This document shows positions 43,797 to 53,895 of a DNA stretch of 64,000 nt, piece by piece. This DNA is from JAWKIW01 sp041394145 (GTDB taxonomy: Bacteria > Actinomycetota > Acidimicrobiia > Acidimicrobiales > Acidimicrobilacustridaceae): positions 434,001 through 498,000 of the forward strand of contig JAWKIW010000001.1 in the NCBI GenBank assembly GCA_041394145.1. The letters are read 5' to 3'. The position numbers and the translations under genes were made by a program. The first letter of the stretch is position 1. Each line of letters begins with the position of its first letter. A model generated the notes under the pieces. It was given only the letters and a program-made list of their open reading frames with translations. It did no database searches and was not told the origin of the DNA.

Positions 43797-44481
43797 GTCG
43801 CCGACCCGACCGCGACGTCGACGAGCCGGTAGCCGCTGCCGATCACCGTCTCGATCAGGGGCGGGTCGCCGATCTTGCGCCGCAGCGTCCCGACCGTGAC
43901 CCGCACGGTGTTCGTGAACGGGTCGGCGTTCTCGTCCCACACGTGCTCGAGGAGCGTCTCCTGGGACAGCACCCGACCGGGGTTCGCCATGAAGTAGCGC
44001 AGCAGGGCGAACTCCTTGGCGGTGAGATCGAGCCGTCGGTCGCCGCGGAAGGCCTCGTGGCGGGCGGTGTCGAGCCGCAGCTCGCCGACCTGCACGACCG
44101 CGGTGGTGGCCGCCGCGCCACGCCGCAGCAGCGAGCGCACGCGGGCGGACAGCTCGGGAAGGCGAACGGCTTCACCAGGTAGTCGTCGGCTCCCTCGTCG
44201 AGACCGGCGACGCGGTCCTCGAGGCTGTCGCGGGCGGTGAGCATGAGGACCCGCGGCTTGGGGTCGATGGCCGGATCGTCGCGCACCCGCCGGCACACCT
44301 CGCGACCGTCGATGCCCGGCATGGTGATGTCGAGGCACACGAGGTCGTACTCGTTGATCCCCAGCTTGTCGAGGGCCTCCTCGCCGTCGCTGGCGACGTC
44401 GACGGCGTAGCCCTCCCGGCGCAGGCCCCGGGCCACGGCGTCGGCCAGGTCGACCTCGTCGTCCACCACCAGCAGTCGCAT
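43793..44481 (-). CDS. OmpR/PhoB-type response regulator, one frameshift
   Basis: The regulator starts MRLLVVDDEVDLADAVARGL at ATG 44481. The receiver domain shows the acidic pair (VVDDE), phospho-acceptor Asp in LVCLDITMPGIDG, VLMLTARDS and the Lys in DDYLVKPFAFP. The frame then breaks at about 44160, and the rest (ELSARVRSLLRRGAAATTAV, the winged helix LDLTAKEFALLRYFMANPGR, TVRVTVGTLRRKIG) is in a second frame that reaches the stop at 43793. A single missing base restores a normal protein of about 229 residues. It overlaps the histidine kinase start by 4 nt. Confidence 0.87.
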
Positions 44482-44489
44482 CGTCCGCC

Positions 44490-44495
44490 ACGCTA
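44490..44495 (-). promoter_or_regulatory. -10 box (TAGCGT), leaderless start of response regulator
   Basis: On the minus strand TAGCGT ends 8 nt before the ATG at 44481 with no ribosome-binding site. Confidence 0.4.
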
Positions 44496-44566
44496 CCGGA
44501 GGGCTCCCGCGCCGATCGGGCGCCGGCGGCCGTCCACCGGCGATCTCCCGTCCGGGCGCCGTCACG

Positions 44567-44608
44567 GCTCGGTGCTGTTCGACCGAGCACCGCCTCGTTC
44601 GGCGAGGC
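44567..44608 (+). promoter_or_regulatory. Two consecutive hairpins upstream of moxR
   Basis: GCTCGGT/ACCGAGC (44567-44588, 8-nt loop) and GCCTCG/CGAGGC (44592-44608, 5-nt loop) stand side by side in the divergent spacer between the response regulator and moxR. They could be a promoter-region binding site or an RNA structure; a TATGTT box follows at 44614. Confidence 0.3.
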
Positions 44609-44696
44609 AGGCTTTATGTTGGCCTTCACCGCTCCGTGGTCCACTGCGCCGTGGCCCGGGTCGGGCCGTCTCGCACGCGCAGGAGTCGAAGCGACC

Positions 44697-45912
44697 ATGG
44701 ACAACGCAGCCGACGGGGGCCTCCCCACCGGACCCGCGACCCCCCCACCCCCGCAGCACCCGGGGACCACGCCACCGCCGCCGCACACCGGTTGGACGCC
44801 GCCATCGCCCTCGGCGCCGTCGACGCCGGCCCCCAGGCCACGGCGCCGGCCCCGGCCCGGCATCGGGCGGTTCGGCCGATGCCGCGGTGCTCGAGCAGGC
44901 GCTGTTCGAGATGAAGAAGGTCATCGTCGGCCAGGACCGGGCCATCGAGCGGCTCTTCGTGTGCCTGCTGTGCGGCGGCCACGTGCTGCTCGAGGGCGTG
45001 CCCGGCCTGGCCAAGACGCTCGCGGTGGAGACGCTCGCCACGGTGGTCGGGGGCACGTTCACCCGACTCCAGTTCACCCCCGACCTGCTGCCCGCCGATC
45101 TCACCGGCACCCGCATCTACCGGCAGTCCTCCGAGGAGTTCGACATCGAGCTGGGCCCGGTGTTCGCGAACTTCATCCTGGCCGACGAGATCAACCGGGC
45201 CCCGGCGAAGGTCCAGTCCGCGCTGCTCGAGGTCATGGCCGAGCACCACGTGTCGATCGGTGGCCACACCTTCGACGTGCCCGAGCCGTTCCTCGTCATG
45301 GCCACCCAGAACCCGATCGAGCAGGAGGGCGTCTACCCCCTGCCCGAGGCCCAGCGCGACCGGTTCCTGATGAAGGTGGTGATCGGCTACCCGAGCCCCG
45401 TCGAGGAGCTCGAGATCGTGCACCGCATGGGCGTCCACCCGCCCCACGCCACCCAGGTCCTGAGCCTCGACGACCTGGTGGCCCTGCAGCAGGCCACCGA
45501 CGACATCTACGTCGACCACGGCGTCGTCGACTACGCGGTCAACCTGGTCCTCGCCACCCGTGACCCCGCCGGCCACGGCCTGCCCGAGCTGACCGAGCTC
45601 ATCGCCTTCGGTGCCAGCCCCCGAGCCAGCCTCGGTCTGGTCGCCGGCGCCCGTGCGCTCGCCCTGCTGCGGGGACGGGCCTACGCCCTCCCCCAGGACG
45701 TGTACGACATCGCGCCCGACGTGCTGCGCCACCGGCTGGTGCTCTCCTACGAGGCCCTGGCCCAGGGGCTCAACGTCGAGCAGATCCTCACCCGCCTGCT
45801 GTCCACGGTGCCCGCACCCCGGATCGCCCCGTCCCAGGACCCGGCCGTGGTCGCGGCGGGCGGCACCGAGCGCCAGCCCGTCCCCGGCAGCTGGGTCCAG
45901 CCCACCGCGTGA
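44697..45912 (+). CDS. MoxR-family AAA+ ATPase, N-terminal frame uncertain
   Basis: MoxR ATPases act as chaperones that mature partner proteins with VWA domains. The core reads EMKKVIVGQDRAIERLF, HVLLEGVPGLAKTLAVE (Walker A), FILADEINRAPAKVQSALLEVM (Walker B) and MATQNPIEQEGVYPLPEAQ. From ATG 44697 a Pro-rich N-terminus (MDNAADGGLPTGPATPPPPQ) runs in one frame, and the ATPase core is in another from about 44850, so one indel is likely. Alternatively translation starts later within the core frame. The stop overlaps the DUF58 start (GTGA). The operon moxR-DUF58-VWA is a standard grouping. Confidence 0.87.
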
Positions 45913-46904
45913 CCATGACCGGCTCCCGGACGCCACCGCACGAGGACCGCTCCCGCAACGCGGAGCTGCGAGGGACGGTCAACCGGCCGCCCAGCGTCGC
46001 GATCGGCCCGACGGCCGAGGTGCTGCGCCGCCTCGAGCTCTCGGTCACCCGCCGGCTCGACGGGATGCTGCAGGGCGACTACCGCGGCCTGGTGCCCGGG
46101 CACGGCTCCGAGCTGGGTGAGACCCGGGAGTACCGAGCCGGCGACGACGTCCGCCGCATCGACTGGAACGTGACCGCCCGCATGCTCGATCCCCACGTGC
46201 GCGAGACGATCGCCGACCGCGAGCTCGAGACGTGGGCGCTGGTCGACCTGACCGCCAGCCTCGGCTTCGGCACGGCCGACTGCGAGAAGCGCGACCTGGC
46301 GGTCGCGGCGGTGGCGGCCCTCGGCTTCCTCACCCAGCGCACGGGCAACCGGATGGGCGCCATCACGCTGGAGGGAGACCGCCTCGACACGGTCCCCGCC
46401 CGCACCGGTCGCACCAACCTGCAGGCGCTGCTGCACCGCGTGGTGAAGGCCGCGCAGCACCCCACCGAAGGCTCGGCCGACCTCGCCCAGGGCCTGCGCC
46501 GGATGGCGGCCACCATGCAGCGGCGCGGTCTGGCCGTCGTCGTGTCGGACTTCCTCGCCGCGCCCGGCTGGGAGCTGCCCCTCCGGGGCCTCGCCACCCG
46601 CCACGAGACGCTCGCCATCGAGATCGTCGACCCCCGAGAGCTGGAGCTGCCCGACCTGGGGGTGATCGACCTCGTCGATCCGGAGTCGGGCCAGGTCTTC
46701 GAGGTGCAGAGCTCGGACCGCCACGTCCGCGAGCGCTTCGCCGCCGCCGCCGCCGAGCAGCGGGCCGCGGTGGCGTCGTCGATCCGCCGGGCCGGCGCCG
46801 ACCACCTCGTGCTGCGCACCGACCGCGACTGGCTGCTCGACCTCGTCCGCTTCGTGGCGTGGCGACGCGAGCGCATCGACGCCCTGGCACGGGTCCGCCC
46901 ATGA
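45909..46904 (+). CDS. DUF58 domain protein
   Basis: The 331-residue protein contains the DUF58 core with LVPGHGSELGETREYRAGDD, VRRIDWNVTARM and a VWA-like fold downstream (TWALVDLTASLGFGTADCEK, GLAVVVSDFLAAPGW). DUF58 proteins are predicted partners of MoxR ATPases, and their function is largely unknown. The first codon is GTG in a 4-nt overlap with moxR; an ATG at 45915 is also possible. The VWA gene follows after 43 bp. Confidence 0.9.
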   Translation: MTMTGSRTPPHEDRSRNAELRGTVNRPPSVAIGPTAEVLRRLELSVTRRLDGMLQGDYRGLVPGHGSELGETREYRAGDDVRRIDWNVTARMLDPHVRETIADRELETWALVDLTASLGFGTADCEKRDLAVAAVAALGFLTQRTGNRMGAITLEGDRLDTVPARTGRTNLQALLHRVVKAAQHPTEGSADLAQGLRRMAATMQRRGLAVVVSDFLAAPGWELPLRGLATRHETLAIEIVDPRELELPDLGVIDLVDPESGQVFEVQSSDRHVRERFAAAAAEQRAAVASSIRRAGADHLVLRTDRDWLLDLVRFVAWRRERIDALARVRP

Positions 46905-46947
46905 CCGCCGTGCCGCTCCCCGCTCACCCCCGACCGAGGGTCCACCC

Positions 46948-47901
46948 ATGAGCTTCCTCGAACCCCAGCGCCTCCTCGTCCTCGCCGTCGTCGGCGTGCT
47001 GGCGCTCTTCTACGTGGTGCTGCAGGCCCGGCGTCGCACCTACGCCGTGCGCTTCACCAACCTGGCGCTGCTGTCGGCCGTGGCGCCCAAGCGGCCGGGC
47101 TGGCGACGCCACGTCCCGGCTGCCTTCTTCCTGCTGGCCACGGCCACCTTGGTGGTGGGCTTCGCCCGGCCCACCCACGAGGAGCAGGTCCCCCGGGAGC
47201 GGGCCACCGTGATCCTGGCCATCGACACGTCGCTGTCGATGGAGGCCACCGATGTCGCCCCCACCCGCATCGAGGCGGCCAAGGAGGCGGCGTCGTCGTT
47301 CCTCGACATCGTCCCGCCGAAGATCAACGTCGGCCTGGTCGCGTTCAACGGCAACGCCACCCTCAAGGTCCCGCCGACCACCGATCGAGCGAAGCTCAAG
47401 GCCGGCATCGAAGGGCTCCAGCTCGGCGAGCGCACCGCCATCGGCGAGGCCATCTTCGCCAGCCTCGACGCCCTGAACCAGGTGCCCTCCGACGACCAGG
47501 GCACCAAGCCGCCGGCGCGGGTCGTGCTGATGTCCGACGGCGCGACCACCGACGGGCGCCCCAACGAGGCGGGGGCCAAGGCCGCCGTCGACGCCGGCGT
47601 GCCGGTGTCCACCATCGCCTTCGGCACCGACGAGGGCACCATCCAGGTGCCCGGCGAGAGCCGCACCGTGCCCGTGCGCGTGGATCAGGAGGCGCTCAAG
47701 GAGATCGCCGACACCACCCAGGGCAAGTTCTTCGCCGCCGCCACCGAGGGCGAGCTGCGCGACGTCTACGCCGACATGGGCTCGTCGATCGGCTACACCA
47801 CCGAGGAGCGCGAGGTGTCGAGCTGGTTCATCGGTGGCGCCCTCGCCCTGCTGCTGGTGACCAGCGCCATGTCCCTGGCCTGGTTCAGCCGCCTGCCCTG
47901 A
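46948..47901 (+). CDS. VWA domain membrane protein (BatA-like)
   Basis: The 317-residue protein has two N-terminal hydrophobic helices (LLVLAVVGVLALFYVVL and AAFFLLATATLVVGF), an extracytoplasmic VWA domain with an intact MIDAS motif (AIDTSLSME, later TAIGEA and LMSDGATTDG), and a C-terminal helix (WFIGGALALLLVTSAMSLAW). This BatA/BatB-like layout and the MoxR/DUF58 neighbours suggest a metal-dependent protein-interaction complex at the membrane, chaperoned by MoxR. The substrates are unknown. Confidence 0.9.
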   Translation: MSFLEPQRLLVLAVVGVLALFYVVLQARRRTYAVRFTNLALLSAVAPKRPGWRRHVPAAFFLLATATLVVGFARPTHEEQVPRERATVILAIDTSLSMEATDVAPTRIEAAKEAASSFLDIVPPKINVGLVAFNGNATLKVPPTTDRAKLKAGIEGLQLGERTAIGEAIFASLDALNQVPSDDQGTKPPARVVLMSDGATTDGRPNEAGAKAAVDAGVPVSTIAFGTDEGTIQVPGESRTVPVRVDQEALKEIADTTQGKFFAAATEGELRDVYADMGSSIGYTTEEREVSSWFIGGALALLLVTSAMSLAWFSRLP

Positions 47902-48047
47902 CCCTCCGGCCACCCGAGGCCACCGACGGCGGGCGATGCCGCGGCGCGGCGATGGCTTCAGGCAGAGGTCGTGGCCCGATGGGCGCCGGAAGACGCGAGC
48001 CCACCGCCGACGGCCACCACCTGACCGGGCCCGCCGGCCCCCTCCGG

Positions 48048-48053
48048 TAGCCT
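48048..48053 (+). promoter_or_regulatory. -10 box (TAGCCT), leaderless start of gdh
   Basis: TAGCCT ends 6 nt before the GTG at 48060 with no ribosome-binding site between them. Confidence 0.45.
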
Positions 48054-48059
48054 TCGCCC

Positions 48060-49373
48060 GTGCCGGCCGACGAGCCCACCGAGCCCGCCGGGGTGCTGCG
48101 CCGGCCCCGCGCTGACGCCGAGGGCCCGGGGCCGCGGCCGCCGGCGGCGCCCACCGGCGCCCGGGTCCGCCAGACCCACGACGCCTTCTTCGCCGAGACA
48201 TGTCGCGCCCTCGGCTACGACGACACCACCCACGAGCTGCTGCTGCTGGCGAGCCGTGAGATCAGCGCAGAGGTGCCGCTGCGACGCGACGACGGCAGCG
48301 TCGCGGTGTTCCGTGCCTACCGCGTGCAGCACCACAACGCCCGGGGCCCGTACAAGGGCGGGCTCCGCTACCACCCCGACGTCGACCTCGACGAGGTCCG
48401 CGGCCTCGCGTGCCTCATGACCCTCAAGACCGCGCTGGTCGACATCGGCTTCGGTGGTGCCAAAGGGGGCATCGACTGCGATCCGACGACGTTGTCGCGC
48501 CGCGAGCTCGAGGCGTTGACCCGCCGGTTCGTGCAGAAGCTGCACCGCGTGCTGGGCCCCAACCTCGACATCGCCGCCCCCGACATGGGCACCGACGAGC
48601 AGGTCATGGCCTGGATCCACGACGAGTACGCCAAGATCTACGGGTTCGCCCCCGCGGTGGTCACGGGCAAGCCGGTGCCGATCGGTGGGAGCCGAGGCCG
48701 CGTCGACGCCACCGGCCTCGGACTGGCGCTGGTGGTCGAGCAGGTGGCGGCCGATCGTGGCCTGCCGGTCACCGGCGCGACCGTCGCCGTGCAGGGGTTC
48801 GGCAACGTCGGCGCCCACGCCGCGCTCCACCTGCAGCGACGCGGGGCGCGGGTCGTGGCGGTCAGCGACCGCGAGGGTGGTGTCATCGACACCGAGGGCC
48901 TCGACGTCGAGGCCCTGGTGCACCGGCCAGGTGGTCTGCGGGGCGCCGCCGAGCCGATCACCAACGACGAGCTGCTCGCCCTCGACGTCGACTGGCTGGT
49001 GCCGGCGGCCACCGGCGGTGTGATCGACGACGAGAACGCCGACGCGGTGCGGGCCGGCGTGGTCGTGGAGGGAGCCAACGCGCCCGTCACCGCCGACGCC
49101 GACGCGCTGCTCACGGCCCGCGGTGTGCTCGTCGTTCCCGACATCCTCGCCAACGCCGGCGGGGTGATCGTCTCCCACGCCGAGTGGATCCAGAACCTGC
49201 AGCAGCTCCGGTGGTCCCTCGACGAGGTCCAGGACCACCTCCGGTCGACGTTGGGGACCGCCACCGAGCAGGTCCTGGCGAGAGCGAGCGCCGAGGGGAT
49301 CAGCTGGCGGTCGGCCGCCTACCGCATCGCCACCGAGCGGGTCCACGAGGCGTTCTTCCTCGGCGGCTTCTGA
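48060..49373 (+). CDS. Glu/Leu/Phe/Val dehydrogenase
   Basis: The 437-residue protein is an amino-acid dehydrogenase that interconverts an amino acid (probably glutamate) and its 2-oxo acid with NAD(P). It has GPYKGGLRYHPDVDLDEV, the catalytic lysine region LVDIGFGGAKGGI, DIAAPDMGTDEQVMAWI and a Rossmann domain with VAVQGFGNVGAHAAL, later PAATGGVIDDEN and ILANAGGVIVSHAEWIQN. The first 35 residues are a Pro/Ala/Arg-rich extension. Coenzyme specificity cannot be fixed from sequence. It is convergent with smc. Confidence 0.9.
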   Translation: MPADEPTEPAGVLRRPRADAEGPGPRPPAAPTGARVRQTHDAFFAETCRALGYDDTTHELLLLASREISAEVPLRRDDGSVAVFRAYRVQHHNARGPYKGGLRYHPDVDLDEVRGLACLMTLKTALVDIGFGGAKGGIDCDPTTLSRRELEALTRRFVQKLHRVLGPNLDIAAPDMGTDEQVMAWIHDEYAKIYGFAPAVVTGKPVPIGGSRGRVDATGLGLALVVEQVAADRGLPVTGATVAVQGFGNVGAHAALHLQRRGARVVAVSDREGGVIDTEGLDVEALVHRPGGLRGAAEPITNDELLALDVDWLVPAATGGVIDDENADAVRAGVVVEGANAPVTADADALLTARGVLVVPDILANAGGVIVSHAEWIQNLQQLRWSLDEVQDHLRSTLGTATEQVLARASAEGISWRSAAYRIATERVHEAFFLGGF

Positions 49374-49381
49374 TCCGGCGC

Positions 49382-49399
49382 ACCCCGCCGGGACGGGGT
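49382..49399. terminator. Small hairpin between gdh and smc stop codons
   Basis: ACCCCG and CGGGGT, six bases apart, lie in the 25-bp gap between the convergent stop codons. It could terminate both transcripts, but the stem is short. Confidence 0.3.
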
Positions 49400-52300
49400 C
49401 AGCTGGCCTGGGCGGTGGCGGTCGAGACCTTCTCGCTGACGACCCGGGACGAGCCACCGGGCTGCATGGTGACGCCGTAGAGGCAGTCGGCGGCCTCCAT
49501 CGTGCGCTTCTGGTGGCTCACGATGAGCAGCTGCGCGTCGTGGCGGAACTCCTCGACGAGGCCGAGGAAGCGGTGCAGGTTCACGTCGTCGAGGGCGGCC
49601 TCGACCTCGTCCATCACGTAGAAGGGCGACGGGCGGCTGCGGAACACCGCGAACAGGTAGGCCAGCGCGGTGAGCGAGCGCTCGCCGCCCGACAGCAGCG
49701 AGAGCTTCTTGACGTTCTTGCCGGACGGCTTGGCCTCGATCTCGATGCCGGTCTCGAGGAGGTGCTCGGGGTCGGTGAGCTTGAGCCGGCCGCTGCCGCC
49801 CGGGAACAGCGTGGTGAAGAGGTGCTCGAAGTTCTGCGAGACGTCGGCGAAGGCGGCGGCGAAGACCGAGACGATCTCCTCGTCGATCGCCTTGATGATC
49901 TTGGCCAGCTCGCGGCGGGACTCCTTCACGTCGTCGAGCTGGCCCTGCAGGAAGGTGTGCCGTTCCTGGAGGGCCTCGAACTCCTCGAGGGCCAAGGGGT
50001 TGATGGGCCCCATGATCCGCAGCTCGCGCTCGAGCTCGCGCACGCGCCCCTTGGGGTTCTGACCCTCGGCCAGCGGCGGGCACTCGGCGGCCATCGCCGT
50101 GGCCGGCTCGCAGTCGAGCTCGGCGCGCAGCGCCTCGGTGATGGTCTCGACGCGCAGCCGGTTCTCGGCGTCGTCGATCTCGGTGCGGCCCAGCAGCTCA
50201 CGCACCTCGGTCAGCGAGCGCTCGTCGGCACTGCGCCGCGTGCGCAGCTCGTCGAGGTGGGCCGCCACCTCGCGGGCGGCCTCGGACTGGCGGCGGCGCC
50301 GCTCGCGCAGGTCGGTGAGCACCACCTCGACCTCGGCGACCCGGTCGGCGGTGAAGGCGGCGAGGCGGTCGACGGCGACGAGCTTGGCGTCGAGCTCGAG
50401 CCGGCGGCGCTCGACGTCGTCGCGCTCGTGGGCGTGGCGCTCGAGGCGCTGGTCGACCTCGCCGAGGCGGCGCGCCAGGAACTGCCGGCGCTCGGTGACG
50501 CCGGCCGAGCGCACCTCGAGGTCGGTGCGCAGCCCGCCCACCTCGGCGGCGCGCTCCTCGAGCGCGGCCCGGGCATCGGCCATCGCCCGGCCCCGCTCGA
50601 GGGTCTCGGACTCGGCCGCCTCGAGCGCGGGCAGCGTCAGCTCGAGCTCGGCGACCCGGGCCCGCTCCCGCTCGACCCGCTCGGCCAGCTCGTCGACGTG
50701 GGACTGCAGGGCGTCGGCCTCGGTGGCGGCGTCGCGACGCTCGGTCTCGACCCGCTGCAACCCGTCGCCGGCCGCGGTGAGCAGGCCGTCGTTGTCATCG
50801 AGCTGCCGCGAGAGGTCGGTCTCGGCGCGGCGGGCCTCGTCGAGGGCGTGGCGGGCCTCGGTCACCCGCCGGCGGCAGACCTCGACGTGGGCGGTGGCGT
50901 CGGTGGCGCGGTGGCGCGCCTCGTCGAGGGCGGCGGCGGTGGCCCCGGCGCCGCCGGCACCGAGGCGCCAGCCGCCCGGGCCGAAGCGGCCGCCGTCGCG
51001 GGTCACGACCACGGTCCCGGGGTGGGCCAGGGCGGCGTCCACGGCGGCGGGCCAGCCGCCGTCGACCACGGCCGCCGCTCCGACGAGCCGGTCGAGCAGC
51101 GCCTCGACCGCAGGGCGGGACGCGCGCACGTGGCCCCGCACGGCCTCGCCGACCTGGGGGGCGGCGGGGACCGGGTCGTCGGCGCCGGTCGACAGGACGG
51201 CGCCCGTGAGGCCCCCGTCGACGAGCGCGGCGAGCGCCCGCCGGCCGGCGTCGGCCCCCTCGACCACGACCGCGGCCAGCGCCTCGCCGGCGGCAGCCTC
51301 GAAGGCGGGCTCCCACCCGTCGTCGATCTCCACCAGGTCGAGCAGCGTGCCCAGCACGCCGTCGACGGCGGCGAGCTGCTCGGCGCCGGCGCGGGCCCGG
51401 GCCTCGTCGAGGGCCAGCGCCAGCGCCTCGGCCCTCGCCGTCCAGGCGTGCTGGTCGGCCTGTGCGTCGCGCAGCGCCTGCTCGGCGCCCTCCACGGCGC
51501 GCTCGGCGTCGGCCCGCCACTGCTCGGCACCGTCGAGCGACTCGACCAGCGGGAGCTCGGACTGCTCGGCGGCGGCCAGCTCGCCCCGCAACCGCTCGGC
51601 CTCACCGGCCAGGCGCTGCACCTTCTCGTCGAGGGCCGTCCGCCGAGCGCGGACCCGGGCCAGCTCGGCCTCGCCCCGCTCGAGCGCGCCCCGCAGCGCG
51701 ACCAGCTCGCCGCGCACCTCGGCGGCCTCGCCGCCGGGCGCCACGACGCCCTCGGCCCACTCGGCCTCGAACGCCGTGCGCTGGGCGGCCAGCGCGACCT
51801 CGGCCTCGGCCAGCTCGGCGGCCCGGGGTTCCAGGTCGGCGGCCTCGGCGTCGACCTGGGCCAGCTCGGCCCGCAGCTGGGCGGCCTCGGCTTCGAGGGT
51901 GGCCACCACGGCCTGGTCGATGAAGGCGCCCCGGTCGCGCTCGATGCCGCGGCGCCGCTCGGCGAGCAGGTTCACCAGGCCCCGGCCCTTCTCGTACAGC
52001 GACTCGAAGGCGGCGAGGTCGTCGCCGAGGTCGTCGCCGCCCATGGCCGACAGGCGCGCCTCGGTGGCCATGACGTCGGCGTCGAGGTCGGCCAGTGAGC
52101 GCTGCAGGGCGTGCTCGCGCTCGCTCAGCTCACGCCGGCGCTGGGCCGTCTGGTCGAGCCGGGCCTGCAGCGACGCCAGCTCGCGACCGGCCACGAAGGT
52201 CCGCAGGGCCGTGAGCTCGGCGACGAGGTCGCCGTGACGACGGGCGGCCTCGGCCTGGCGCTCGAGCGGGCGGAGCTGGCGCCGCACCTCGCGCAGCAGG

Positions 52301-52878
52301 TCCTGCAGACGGGTCAGGTTCGTCTCGGTGGCGGCCAACCGGCGCTCGGACTTCTCCTTGCGCTTGCGGAACTTCAGCACGCCGGCGGCTTCCTCGATGA
52401 TCGCCCGCCGGTCCTCGGGCTTGGCGTTGAGGACGGCGTCGATCTGGCCCTGGCTGATGATGACGTGCTGCTGGCGACCGACGCCGCTGTCGGACAGCAG
52501 CTCCTGGATGTCGAGCAGCCGGCAGGGCACGCCGTTGAGCGCGTACTCGCTCTCGCCCGTCCGGAACAGCGTGCGGGTGATCGTGACCTCGTTGAACTCG
52601 ATGGGCAGCATGCCCGACGAGTTGTCGATGGCGAGGCTGACCTCGGCCCGGCCGAGCGGCGAGCGCTTGGCCGTGCCGGCGAAGATGACGTCGTCCATCT
52701 TCTGGGACCGCACCGCGCTCGGCGCCTGGGCGCCGAGGACCCACCCGATGGCGTCGACGACGTTGGACTTGCCCGACCCGTTGGGGCCGACCACCACGGT
52801 GACGCCGGGCTCGAGGTCGAGGCTGGTGGCGTCGGCGAAGGACTTGAACCCCTTGAGGGTCAGCGTCTTCAGGTACAA
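49399..52878 (-). CDS. smc: Chromosome segregation protein SMC
   Basis: SMC is the coiled-coil ATPase of condensin, which compacts and segregates chromosomes with ScpA and ScpB (not in this window). The 1159-residue protein has Walker A (VVVGPNGSGKSNVVDAIGW), two long coiled coils with the hinge at about residues 490-640, the ABC signature LSLLSGGERSLTALAYLF and Walker B YVMDEVEAALDDVNLHRF. The start is a TTG (MYLKTLTLKGFKSFADATSL), which is supported because the conserved N-terminus begins there. It is the last gene of the rsmD-to-smc run. Confidence 0.96.
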   Translation of the reverse strand: MYLKTLTLKGFKSFADATSLDLEPGVTVVVGPNGSGKSNVVDAIGWVLGAQAPSAVRSQKMDDVIFAGTAKRSPLGRAEVSLAIDNSSGMLPIEFNEVTITRTLFRTGESEYALNGVPCRLLDIQELLSDSGVGRQQHVIISQGQIDAVLNAKPEDRRAIIEEAAGVLKFRKRKEKSERRLAATETNLTRLQDLLREVRRQLRPLERQAEAARRHGDLVAELTALRTFVAGRELASLQARLDQTAQRRRELSEREHALQRSLADLDADVMATEARLSAMGGDDLGDDLAAFESLYEKGRGLVNLLAERRRGIERDRGAFIDQAVVATLEAEAAQLRAELAQVDAEAADLEPRAAELAEAEVALAAQRTAFEAEWAEGVVAPGGEAAEVRGELVALRGALERGEAELARVRARRTALDEKVQRLAGEAERLRGELAAAEQSELPLVESLDGAEQWRADAERAVEGAEQALRDAQADQHAWTARAEALALALDEARARAGAEQLAAVDGVLGTLLDLVEIDDGWEPAFEAAAGEALAAVVVEGADAGRRALAALVDGGLTGAVLSTGADDPVPAAPQVGEAVRGHVRASRPAVEALLDRLVGAAAVVDGGWPAAVDAALAHPGTVVVTRDGGRFGPGGWRLGAGGAGATAAALDEARHRATDATAHVEVCRRRVTEARHALDEARRAETDLSRQLDDNDGLLTAAGDGLQRVETERRDAATEADALQSHVDELAERVERERARVAELELTLPALEAAESETLERGRAMADARAALEERAAEVGGLRTDLEVRSAGVTERRQFLARRLGEVDQRLERHAHERDDVERRRLELDAKLVAVDRLAAFTADRVAEVEVVLTDLRERRRRQSEAAREVAAHLDELRTRRSADERSLTEVRELLGRTEIDDAENRLRVETITEALRAELDCEPATAMAAECPPLAEGQNPKGRVRELERELRIMGPINPLALEEFEALQERHTFLQGQLDDVKESRRELAKIIKAIDEEIVSVFAAAFADVSQNFEHLFTTLFPGGSGRLKLTDPEHLLETGIEIEAKPSGKNVKKLSLLSGGERSLTALAYLFAVFRSRPSPFYVMDEVEAALDDVNLHRFLGLVEEFRHDAQLLIVSHQKRTMEAADCLYGVTMQPGGSSRVVSEKVSTATAQAS

Positions 52879-53058
52879 CCGCTCGCTCCGCTGTGTGGGT
52901 GGGTGCTGCTCCGGGCGCGTGCGACACGACCGCTCCGCTCGGCGCGACCCAACGTAGCGGCCCGCTCCTGAACGGCCGCGAATGCCCGCTGACGTGCGGT
53001 TTCGTCCTCGCCGCTCCCCTCGGCCCGGGCGCGGGGGATCGGCCTCATCGGCCCCGGC

Positions 53059-53895
53059 TCAGACCTGGCACTGCTCGCAGTAGAAGGTGGAGCGGTTCTG
53101 GAACTTGGCCTTCACGATGGGGCTCCGGCAGCGCCGGCAGGCCTGCTTCTCGCGGTCGTAGACCTGGTGGTGCTCCTGGTACTCGCCGGCCTTGCCGTTG
53201 AGGTCGACGTACTGCTCGTCGGCGAGCGTGGAGCCGCCGTACTTGATGGCGTCGTGGAGGACCTCCACCACGGCCCGGTACAGCCGGCGGATCTCCTGGG
53301 TCGACAGCGAGTCGGTCTGGCGGTCGTAGCGCAGCCCGGCGTCGAAGAGGATCTCGTCGGAGTAGATGTTGCCGATCCCGGCCAGGATGGACTGGTCCAT
53401 CAGGAACGCCTTGAGCTTGGTCTTGTGGGCGTGCAGGAGCTGGCCGAAGGTCACCCAGGACATCGGCTCCTCGACCGGGTCGATGCCCATGTGGGCCAGC
53501 TCGGGCACCTCCTCGGTGAGCTGGTCGGGGCTGGTGACGAACAGCTCGCCGAAGGTCCGCGGATCGACGAACCGCAGCTGACCACCCTGGGTGAAGGTGA
53601 TGACCACGTGGGTGTGCTTGGCCACCGGGTCCTTGGCGGCGGCCCGCAGCAGCTGGCCGCTCATGCCCAGGTGCACCACGAGGATGTCGCCCGAGTCCAG
53701 CTTGAGCAGCAGGTACTTGCCCTTGCGGTCGACGCCGGTCACCTTGACCCCGTCGAGCCGGGCGACGAAGGCCTTCTTGGACTTGTGTCGCCGGATCGAC
53801 CGGGTCCCGGTGACCTCGACGGACTTGACCTTCTTGCCGACGACCTCGCGCTCGAGCTCCCGTCGGATGGTCTCGACCTCGGGCAGTTCAGGCAT
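53059..53895 (-). CDS. mutM: Formamidopyrimidine-DNA glycosylase
   Basis: Fpg excises 8-oxoguanine and other oxidised purines. The 278-residue protein has the catalytic N-terminus MPELPEVETIRREL (Pro2, Glu3), VTGVDRKGKYLLLKLDSGD, the helix-two-turn-helix IGNIYSDEILFDAGL and a four-cysteine zinc finger at the C-terminus (ACRRCRSPIVK and FYCEQCQV). The ATG at 53895 lies inside the end of rnc (8-bp overlap). The smc gene follows after 180 bp. Confidence 0.95.
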   Translation of the reverse strand: MPELPEVETIRRELEREVVGKKVKSVEVTGTRSIRRHKSKKAFVARLDGVKVTGVDRKGKYLLLKLDSGDILVVHLGMSGQLLRAAAKDPVAKHTHVVITFTQGGQLRFVDPRTFGELFVTSPDQLTEEVPELAHMGIDPVEEPMSWVTFGQLLHAHKTKLKAFLMDQSILAGIGNIYSDEILFDAGLRYDRQTDSLSTQEIRRLYRAVVEVLHDAIKYGGSTLADEQYVDLNGKAGEYQEHHQVYDREKQACRRCRSPIVKAKFQNRSTFYCEQCQV

